Source: Baffinella frigidus (lineage: Eukaryota; Cryptophyceae; Cryptomonadales; Baffinellaceae). Taken from it: DNA of 14,184 bases. The notes beneath the pieces are model-generated. The model was not told the DNA's origin and did no database searches. It saw only the letters and a list, made by a program, of their open reading frames with translations. The stretch is taken from NCBI GenBank assembly GCA_026770585.1, contig MU646799.1:22360-36543 (forward strand), given 5' to 3'. Shown here one piece after another: positions 1 to 9,500 of the stretch. A program made the position numbers and the translations under genes. Numbering within the stretch: position 1 is the stretch's first letter; each line of letters opens with the position of its first letter.

Positions 1-300
1 GAGGGTTGAGGGTTGAGGGTTGAGGGTTGATGGTTCAGGGTTCGGGCAAACCCCAACCCCTGAATCGGGAGTTATCGAACCGCACGGCGAAATTGGAAGA
101 ACTCAACGCTGAGCCGACACCCGAAACCCGAAACCAGAAACTCTGTTACCTAATCCTTAACCCTAAAACCTAAACCCTCAACCCCTCACCCCGAGACCGT
201 GAACCATCAACCGTCAACCGTCAACCGTCAACCGTCAACCGTCAACCTTCAACCCCTCAACCTTCAAAGCCCTCAACTCTAACCCCCAAACCCGGTGTTT
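1..300. repeat. Telomere-like tracts flanking the exon 1 copies
   Basis: Positions 1-46 carry GGGTTGA repeats with the G-rich strand on +. After the exon copy at 69-122 the sequence flips to C-rich: CCCGAAA, CCCTAAA and a run of the seven-base variant ACCGTCA at about 200-250. Seven-base spacing is kept even where the sequence has drifted. No other gene is visible here. Confidence 0.8.
69..122 (+). pseudogene. Decayed copy of exon 1 (first)
   Basis: Reads ELSNRTAKLEELNAEPTP in the exon 1 frame, clearly related to ELSTRTTQLEQVNIELT at 460. The base before it is CGG rather than CAG, so the acceptor dinucleotide has been lost. It runs straight into CCCGAAA repeat. It is therefore either a dead exon copy or part of an exon using an acceptor I cannot see. 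Confidence 0.55.
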
Positions 301-312
301 TCAAACTTCTAG

Positions 313-357
313 CTCCGCACGGCGGAGCTAGAAGAAGTCAAAATGAAGCTGACACCC
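313..357 (+). pseudogene. Decayed copy of exon 1 (second)
   Basis: CGCACGGCGGAGCTAGAAG translates as RTAELEE, followed by VKMKLTP, matching the middle of exon 1. A TAG at 310-312 sits just upstream in the same frame. It could serve as an acceptor AG but removes the first residues of the repeat. No good GT follows before the AACCC repeat. Called a decayed tandem copy. Confidence 0.5.
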
Positions 358-459
358 AAAACCAGAAACCAGAACCTTTGTGACCTAAACCCTTGGCCCC
401 AAATCCCTAAACCCCTAAACCACGAGACCCCGAAGCATGATCCTTAAACCCTGAAACAG

Positions 460-545
460 GAGCTTTCAACCCGCACGACCCAGCTGGAACAAGTCAACAT
501 AGAGCTCACCAACAACCTCAAAGTCGTTGTGGATGAGGCCCAAGA
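460..545 (+). CDS. Exon 1: coiled-coil segment
   Basis: Acceptor AG is at 458-459 (GAAACAG). The exon reads ELSTRTTQLEQ then VNIELTNNLKVVVDEAQ, a heptad-like pattern with Leu, Val and Ile at core spacing. The donor is placed at GTGCGC (546). This leaves two bases (GA) that join the C opening exon 2 to give Asp. Another donor, GTTCAG at 562, would give phase 0 and break the frame with exon 2. Two decayed copies lie upstream (69-122, 313-357). The end is the least certain part. Confidence 0.6.
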
Positions 546-3500
546 GTGCGCTCCCCACCCGGTTCAGGGTTCAGGGTTTGGTGCCCCTCGCCACCGAAAC
601 GTTGACGAACCCCAATCGCACCCCGCCGAGTATTTTCCCTAAACACCAAACACTAAACCCTGAACGGGGGGCACGAAACCTGCCCCCTGCCCCCTAAACT
701 CTCAAAACCCAAACCTCAAACCCAAAACCCAAACCCTGACCCTAAACCCCAAACCCCAAACCCCAAACCCCAACCCCCCCAAAAAGAAACAGCTTAAAGG
801 CTAAGCTCTCGACGGCAGAAGAGGAGCTTATGGGTTTCTAATAAATTCTAACCAGTACCCTGAACTCTAACCAAAAACATCGATATCATCCCGCCGAGTG
901 TTTTCCCTAAACACCAAACACTGAACCCAGAACCGGGGGGGCACGAACCCTGCACCCTGCATCCTCAAACCCCAAACCCCAAACCCCAAACCCTGAACCC
1001 CACACCCCAAACCTCAAACCCCAAACTCCAAACCCCAAACCCCAAACCCCAAACGCTGAACCCTAAACCCCCATACACAGCTTAAAGGTCAAGCTCGCGA
1101 CGGCAGAAGAGGAGCTCCAGAATGCCCAGCCCAGGTATGTACCTAAACTTAAACCTTAAACCCTGAAAAACACTAACGGAGGACTTAACCCCCATTTTAG
1201 TGTGTAAAGTTTGCAGTTTCGGGTTCCGTGTTTCGGGTATGTCCCGTCCATTGAAGGGTTAGGGTTAGTTTTAGGGATCTGGGAAGAACGCTCTTGTCAA
1301 TTACGGCCATCTTTCACCTGTGCCCCAGGTATGTCCCTTAACCCTATCCCTTACGTGGCCAGACGGTCAAATTTGACCGCCAAGAGGTCCTAGGTAGGTC
1401 CTAGGGCAATACGGTAGGGCGTATGAGCCTACTGGCCACTTAACCCTATACCCTAAACCCCAAACCCTGTTGTCAATTACGGTCATCTCACACGCGGTGT
1501 ATCCTCGGGAGGTCATCTCCCACGTGGTTTGATGCCCATTTAGGGTTGAGGGGTAGGGTTAGGGATCTGGGAAGAACGCTCTTGTCAATTACGGCCATCT
1601 CACACGCTGTTTCATCTTCGGGGGGTCATATTGCACGCTTTGTACACTCGGTTTTATCACAGGGTGAGATTCTTTCCCAGGAAACCAAAAAAAACCCAGA
1701 AAGCCAGAAGTTGGAGCCATTACTGGGCGCAATGATGTTTCAATTGCGCCAGGAAAAACAGGGAGTCGTAACCCTGTTTTTTCAAACAGGGGGTCTTAAC
1801 CTTAAGTTCTGATTTGTGAACTGGAGTGAACAGGGTGGAGGAGGCAAACAAGGAGGGGTCAGAGGCTTTGTCCAAGTTCCATTCGGCCAAATCCGCCCTT
1901 CGCGCCCAGGCAGATCCGAAACCCGGAAAAAGAAAACCAAAAACAAAAACCCGGATTCCGAAACCCGGATCAAAGAAACCCGATCCGCCCTGCACGCCCA
2001 GACAACCCAGAAACCCGAAATACGAAACCCGAGACCCAAAAGTTTAATTCGGGGAAATCCGCCCTGCGCGCCCAGGCAGATCCGAACCCACAAACCCGGA
2101 AGGCGGAACCTGAAACCCGAAACTTTAAACCCGAAACCCGAAACCCGGTACCTGGAACCCGAAATCCGAAATCCGGAACCTGAAATCCGGAACCCGGAAC
2201 CCGAAACCCGAAACCCGAAACCCGAAACCCGAAAATCATACAACGTAAACCCGGAACCCGAAACCCCACACCCCAAACCCCAAACCACAAACCCTAAACC
2301 CTAAACCCCAAACCCTAAACCCTATATCCTAACCCCTAAACCCTAAACCCTTAACCCCAACCCCTGACCCAGGTTATACGCAGCGAGGAGCTTCGAGTGC
2401 AGCTTGGAACAGCAGAGGGCAAGAACACCCAGGTTGTTCCTTCTCCTACGCCCTTAACCCGGGGAAAGTGCACGCTCCTTCCCAAATCGGCTTTCCCCTT
2501 TATACAAACGGCGCACCAGCGGGCAAGAACGCCCAGGTTGGCTCTCTCCCAACTACTCAAACCCTAAACCCTAAACCCTAAACCCGGGGAACGAGCACGC
2601 CCCCCTCCAAATAGGCGTTTTCCACTCTGTACCCAGCTGGGAACAGCAGAGGGCAAGAGGAGCCAGGTCGCCCCCCCCCTGAACCCTCAAAACCCGAAAC
2701 CCTAATCCCGAGCTTGTCGAACCGACTGTTGGAAACGAAATCGGCAAGTCCGCTGATTTGCCGAGTTCGATCCCGAGTTCTTTTGAGTCCCGATGGAAAC
2801 CGAGCGCCCCACCCTCAACAACCGAAAGCAAAAATGCTTCCTCTGCTGTCCTTTCTACGGAAGGGCGTGTCATTGGGATACGTTGGAGAAATTAAAACCT
2901 GAAGGACCCAATGGAGGCCCCCTTCCCTGTATCCAAACACCTATGGCGCGAGGACTGGATAATTTTGAGGATGAAGTGGACCTGGATCTGTTGGTCGTCA
3001 ATGCACTCTCTCTCTCTCCTGCCCTTCGATTAAATCGGAGTTCCCCTACAGGCTGTCTCTTTTCTTGGTGGCGGCGGTGCGCCAGATGCGGGATACGTCC
3101 AGGTTACGAACCTCACTGCTATTTATACAACGGCTCCAATTCCCTATGGCCGGAGCGTATTTAAATTATGTCCAGGTTACGAGCCTAACGGCTTCAATTC
3201 CCATGGGCGGAGAGTATTATATATAACGGCTCCAATTCCCCATGGGTAGAGAGGATTAATGTGAAATTAATTAAAATCGCCCCGATCAATTAAATAAATC
3301 GGAGTTCCCCCTCAGGCTGTCTCGGCGCTGGTGGCGGCGGTGCGCCAGATGCGGGATATGTCCAGGTTACGAGGCCCCTCCTCCTACCCTAAACCCTAAA
3401 ATCAAAATTTTAGGGTCATCCTACACTTTATTTTATTTTATTTTTTTGCCTCCAAAAAGGCGGAATATGTTCAGGAACCCTCCCTGATATTATCCCTGAA

Positions 3501-6500
3501 TTGTCTCCTTTCAACCCGAATCCCAAGCCCCTGAATCTCTGAACCAGGAACCTAAGCCAATGTATCTCTAAACCCGAAACCCAAACCCCTGAACCCAAAC
3601 CCCTGAACCCAACCCCCTGAACCCCACACCCTCAACACCAACTCCTAAACTACACACCTTAAAACACAGTCACTGAACCCCACACCCCACACCCCAAACC
3701 CCAAACACTTATTCCTTAGCTCTACACCCTAAATTGCACTCGCTGAACCCTGAACCCCAGACCCCAAACCCCAAACACCCCCAGCCCCCGAACCCCAAAC
3801 AACCCTGAACAATGCATCGCAAGCTCTCCACGCTAAACAACAACCCCCAAACTCCAAACCCCAAACAGGAAGCTCACCCTGCTCCGGGGGATCTTTGCGC
3901 GAGAGGGGCATGCATCTCGAAACCCCTGAACCCCAACCTCCAACCTCCAACCCCCAACCCCCAAAACCCAAACAGGGAGCTCACCCCGCTCCGGGGCGCT
4001 AGAGGGGAAAACATTCCGTCCTCTAGCGGTCGATTTCGCTTTGCAAGCGGCTGCACGCTGATCACTACATCCTACTACATCCACTACATCCTACTACATC
4101 CACTACATCCTACTACATCCACTACATCCTACTACATCCACTACATCCTATCTGCGCCCTAAACAAAGATCACTAAACCCAAAACCCAAAACCCAAAACC
4201 CTTAACCCTTAACAATACATCGCAATTTCTCCACCCTGAACCCCAAACCTCAAACAGGGAGCTCACGCTGCTCAGAGACGCCTTTTCGAAAGAGGGGAAA
4301 GCAGCGGTCGATTTCGCTTTGCAAGCTTCCGCACGTGCTGCACAAGACTCCCAGAAAATCGCGATGTTAGAGGTTATGACCTCCCCCCCCCCCGTACACT
4401 GGTTGACGGACTATCCTCAAGTTGACACGCTGGGTTCGTGGTACGAATCCGTCCACTTTAGAGCGAGAAGAGGCTGTCGAGAGGGAGGGAGAAGCGGCCG
4501 CATGCACCCCTAACCTCCAAACTTTTAGCCCTATCCTCTAATCCCTAAACCCTCAACCCTGGACCCTATCCTCTCAACCCTTAACCATATCCCCCAACCC
4601 CCAAACCCTGAATGCTGACCTCTCAACCCTAAACCCTAAACGAGCCTAAACCTTCAACCATAAACCCTAAACTCTAAACCCTAAACCCTAAACCCTAAAC
4701 CCCAAAACCTAAAATCTAAACCCTAAACCCCAAACCCCAAACCCCAAACCCCAAACCCCAAACCCCAAACCCCAAACCCAAAACAGAACCTGAAGGAGGA
4801 GATGGGCGGGACGCTCCAGAAGACGTGGACAGAGGGCGATGCGGTACCTACCTAGCTCCGGCTCAGTCTATTTGGACTCAACACTATGGTGTTAAGAGCC
4901 TGGTATCACCGCGCGGGGGATCCCAACACCATCCCTACACCCTCCCTAAACCCTCCCTTAGCGCGCGCGTGCAGCGTTAGTCAAGAACCAGCGCTGGAAG
5001 GGTTGAGAGGTTAGGGGTTTAGGAAGGGTTTGGAGGGAAGCAGAACCTGAAGGAGGAAATGGGCGGCACGCTCCAGAAGACGTGGGCTGAAGGCGGTGCG
5101 GTGACGTGAGGGTTGAGGGTTTAGGTTTCAGGGGGTTGAGAGAGTTTAGGGTTTAGGGTCGGGGGTTAGGGGTTTGAGGGTTTAAGGTTCAAGGGTTGGG
5201 GGTAAGGGCTTCAGAGGACCTGGGCACAAGGCGATGCGGTATAGAGTTTCGGGGTTTGGGGGGTCTAGGGTTTCGTGTTTAGGGTTTACGTGTTTCGGGT
5301 TTACTAGGGGTTGGGGGGTTTAGAGGGGGAACACACCATTTGCTACGTTTAGAGGGGGAACACACCATTTGCTACGACGTAAATGCCGTCTTCGTCTTGT
5401 TGGTCCGGTTCGGAACGCGTGGACACGAAGCGATGTCGTATAGTGATTCGGGGTTAGGGGGTCGAGGGTTTCGTGTTTAGGTTTGAGAGGGGTTAGGGTT
5501 TGGGGTTCAGATGGATTATGGGTTCGGGCTTCGGGCTTGGAGTTAGAGGGGCTAGAGTTCAGGGGTTAGGGGTTCGAGGGTTTGGTACTGAAATGTCAAC
5601 TTTCACCAATTTTGCATCCTTTCGGCTGCCATCTTCTCTGAAGCCTTTTTTTTATGTCGATCCCGATTTGAGTTTGGGTTTAAGTTCGATTTAAGTTCGG
5701 GGATCGAAATCGGGCTGATTCGGGGCTCGAAATCGCCAATCCTACACCCTACACCCTACACCCTGCACCCTAAACCCTAAACCCTGAACCTTCAACCCTG
5801 AACCCTAAAACTTAAACCCTAAACACTCAACCCTAAACCCTAAACCCTAAACTCTACACCCGAAACCCTGAACCCTAAACCCTCAATACACAACCCTAAA
5901 CACTAAACCCAAAATCCTGAACCCAAAACCCAAAACCCTGAACCCCAAACCCTAAACCCAGAACCCCAAACCCAAAACCCTGAACCCTAAACCCTAGGCT
6001 GAGGCGGAGCGGGTGCGGCTAGCCTTTTTGCTATCTTAGGGGTGGGATGTGCGCTATAGTAAAGCTACATAGCACCCTTAAAATATAGCAATTTCCACCC
6101 TTAAAATACAGCGAATTCCACCCTTAAAATACAGAAATTCCACCCTTAAAAAGCCGAACCCGTGATTTAACAAATCTGAGTTCGGGGCTCGACGCTAGGC
6201 TGCGGCGGAGCGGGTGCGCGCTTCTCGTTTCGGCGGCCAACTTCTCTGCACATCGCTCTATGCGATGCGCGAATTGGGGTTGAGGTTATGAGGCCCGCGA
6301 ACAGGGGGGTGTGAGATCTCGGAATTTGGGGCGCGACGTCAGCGGTAGTTTCGTCCGCAGACCCTGCAGTGTCTGCGGCGGGGGGGGCTGCCGCGGTTTC
6401 GTCCGTCAACCCTGCGGACGAAGCCATGGTGGCGGTTGCTCTCCCGCTGGCCGCTGCACTTCCTGCTGTGGTGGAGGCCCCTGACTACCGCAGGCTGCCT

Positions 6501-9500
6501 AGGCGCGGACGAGGCTGGCCACGCGCGCCGGGTTTAGGGTTCAGGAGTAATGGCTTAGAGGGTTAGGGTTGAGGGTTGAGGGCTTCAGAAGACGTGTGCA
6601 GAGAGCCCACGTCAATCAAAGTCTCCCTGTACAGTAATAAAGGTCTCTGAATTCGGGGCTCGACTTCAGGCTCATAACTCAAATTTGGGGCTCGACGTCA
6701 GGCTCATAACCTAAATTTGGGGCTCGATCTCAGGCTGCGGCGGAGCGGACGCGGCTGGGTGCGCGCGCGGACGGGCTCTCGAGACAGGTGCATCAACTTT
6801 TGACGCCAACGCTCAACTTATGACGCCTAGCTCCACCTGTAAAGTTGTCCCGCAACTTGTGACGCCTCTCCGCGTGTTAAGTTGTAGCGCTCTGCCGCAC
6901 TCGGGGTGACTTGACGGACTGTTCTGAAGTTGACATGCTGGGTTCGGAGCGGACGCGGGTGGCTGCACGTGCGGAAGGGCTCTCGAGACAGGTGCATCAA
7001 CTTCTGGCGCCTGACCGTTCAACTTATGAAGCCTGTTCAACTTTTGAAGCCTATTCAACGTGTGACGGTTGATACTTCAACTTTTTGCCCCGACCCCAAT
7101 GAAAATTACTGCAGTCAAGGATCATACTAGTGTTAGTAAAGATTTTTTTTAGTAAAGATTTTTTTTAGTAATTTCAATTGACAAATGGATGCAGCCTTAT
7201 CCGGGGAAACCAATGTTTCTTTCATTTCCTGGCAACAGAAATTACTACACAGATGCTTTAATATTACTAGTATGAACGATTTGTGTAGTAATTTTCGTTG
7301 CCAGGAAATGAAAGAAAAACATATATTCCCGGATTATGCCTCTCCAGCTGTAACGCTTCCCGGGGCGAAACAGGCGCATCAACTTTTGACGCTGCTCCAG
7401 CTGTAAAGTTGTCACGCAAAAGTCTGAGGTGGGGACGTCCACTAGAGGCTTTTTCCGGGGAAAGACGTTGTTTTAAAATTGCCCCTAAACTCGCGAAACA
7501 GCATCAATTGACGCCACTTTAGCTGTAAACTTCTCGGGAGGGCTTGCAGTCATATTTCGCCCAGGGTCATTCTATTATAAATATTATTTGTACCGCGAAT
7601 CACCTGAAACCCCAAAACCCTAAACCCCTGAACCCCTAAACCCCTAAACCCTAAACCCCTAAAATCTAGAACCCCAAACCAGGTTACGAGCCTGCAGGAG
7701 GCAAACGTGAAACAGGTTGTCTAAACCCCGAAACCCGAAACCCGAAATCCGGAACCTCGAACCCCAAACCCAGAACCCAGAACCCGAAACCCAGAACCCG
7801 AAACCCGGAACCCGGAACCCGGAACCCGAAACCCGAAACCCGAAACCCGAAACTCGAAACCCGAAATCCGAAACCCGAAATCCGGAGCCCGAAACCCAAA
7901 ACCCGGAACCCGGAACCCGGAACCTCAAACCCGGAACCCGGAACCCGGAACCCGGAACCCGAAACCCGAAACCCGAAATCCGGAACCCGAAACTCGAAAC
8001 CTGAAATCCGAGACCCGAAACCCGGAGCCCGAAACCCGCAACCCGAAACCCGCAACCCGGAACCCGCAACCCGAAACCCGGAACCCGGAACCCGACACCC
8101 GGAACCCGGAACCCGAAACCCGAAACCCGAAACCCGAAACCCGAAATCCGGAACCTCAAACCCGGAACCCGGAACCCGGAACCCGAAACCCGAAACCCGA
8201 AACCTGGAACCCGGAACCCGGAACCAGGAACTCGAAACCCGAAACCCGAAACCCGAAACCCGAAACCCAAAACCCGAAAATCGAAAACCGAAACCGGGCT
8301 GGACGAAAACTGTTTTCTTTACAAGAAAGTCAATCATCTATACTGAGGTCAACACTCTATCTCTAAAGTCAATCATCTCTGTAAAGTCAATCCCCGCCCT
8401 AATGTCAACCCTCTCTCTTGAGTGGAGGACAAGCGGCGCGAACATGCTCAGCACGTTCGATGAACGCAGTTTACTTCAGAATACTCCACACTTAAGTCAA
8501 TCATCTATTCTAAAGTCAATCCTCAACCCTCGCCCTAAAGTTAACCCTCTCCCTAAAGGCGATCCTCGCCCCAAAGTCAATCCTCACCCTAAAGTCAACT
8601 TTCTCCCACAGGAGGAGGACCAAAAGCGCGAAACCGCTCTGCGCTTTCGACGAACGCAGTTTGCTTTACAATGCTTTACTCTAAAGTCAATAAGCTATTC
8701 TAAAGTCAATCCTCAACCCTCGCCTTAAAGTCAATCCTCGTCCCAAAGTCAATCCTCGCCCTAAAGTCAACTTTCTCTTATAGGTGGAGGACCAAGAGCG
8801 CGAAACCGCTCAGCACGAGGCCGCGCACACTGCTCAGGTTTCGAGCCTCAACCCCAAAACCTTAAAACCCTAAACCCCTAAAACCCTAAAGCCCTAAAAC
8901 CCTAAAACCCTAAAACCCTAAAACCCTAAAACCCCTAAAATCCTAAAACCTCAGACTTTAAAACCCCAAACCCCTAAAACTCACACACGGCTGAGGTTTC
9001 GAGCCTCAACCCTATATCCCAAACCATGCGACAACCACCTGTGTATCAAATCTATTACGTCTTTCTATTTTTTCTGCACCACTAAAATAGTATTTTTGTC
9101 CGGAATCCACGCACACCGCTGAGGTTTTGAGCCTCAACCCTAAAACCCTGAAACCTCAAAACCCTAAAACCTTAAACCCCTAAAACCCTAAACTTTAAAA
9201 CCCTAAAACCCTAAAAATTCTACTGGAAACCCCTGAAACCTTGAAACGGGCACACCGCTGAGGTTTCGAGCCTCAACCCCAAACCCCTAAAACACTAAAC
9301 CATCAAAACATTCAAAATCTGAAATCTTGAAATCTTCAACCAGGTTACGAGCCTGCAGAAGGCAAACGAGAATCAGGTTTGCCTACCTCAATAACCCGAA
9401 ACAAAAATCACGGAGTATGGAACCCTGAACTCTGAACTCTACACCTTACACTCGACACCCGAAACCCGAAACCTAACTTGAAACCCGAAAATTCGGAACC

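Larger units (their letters stand above)
1135..1833 (+). repeat. Intron 2: telomere-like plus low-copy sequence
   Basis: Holds CCCTAAA and CCCTTAA tracts, the two orphan segments above, and less repetitive sequence at 1620-1833 (poly-A run near 1687, AGGGAGTCGTAACCCTG area). An 88-codon frame spans 1546-1812 but has no family I recognise and no clear splice partners. Confidence 0.5.
4844..5700 (+). repeat. G-strand telomere-like tract around the exon 7 copies
   Basis: From about 4995 to 5580 the + strand is G-rich (GGGTTTAGG, GGGGTTAGGG, GGGTTGAGG), the reverse of most introns here. It includes a perfect 29-bp tandem pair (5318-5346 and 5347-5375; unit begins GTTTAGAGGGGGAACACACC). Positions 5590-5730 are low-repeat, with a poly-T run and ATCGAAATCGGGCTGATTCG. 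Confidence 0.8.
5996..6970 (+). repeat. GC-rich AGGCTGCGGCGGAGCGG repeats
   Basis: Related 20-25 bp units occur at 5996-6020, 6197-6219, 6732-6755 and, less well, at about 6945-6960. They lie among other short repeats, giving this part of intron 7 a patchwork look quite unlike the telomere-like introns. Confidence 0.65.
8345..8781 (+). repeat. 18-bp CTAAAGTCAATCCTCACC minisatellite around the exon 9 copies
   Basis: Diverged 18-base units occur before each of the three exon 9 copies, clearest at 8510-8600 and 8695-8775. The third unit set leads into the acceptor at 8783. This intron is therefore built on a repeat unrelated to the telomeric motif. Confidence 0.85.

Noticed and set aside
2793-3164. 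123-codon frame as an independent gene
   Set aside because: Its right half runs through the frameshifted exon 5 copy in the wrong frame, and I recognise no family. Only the left part remains unexplained.
6167-6427. 86-codon minus-strand frame opposite the Ala-rich stretch
   Set aside because: Open on both strands because of GC-rich composition; no splice signals or family resemblance on the minus strand.
7716-8290. CRISPR-like array
   Set aside because: There are no unique spacers of constant length; it is a continuous degenerate heptamer in a eukaryotic intron.
7659-8337. Minus-strand frames of 203 and 217 codons made of GFRVSG repeats
   Set aside because: They arise from a 7-base repeat that cycles through all frames; the same peptide appears in several overlapping frames and on both strands (NPKPET on +). 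Similar frames at 1782-2304, 9478-10275, 13444-13880 are rejected for the same reason.
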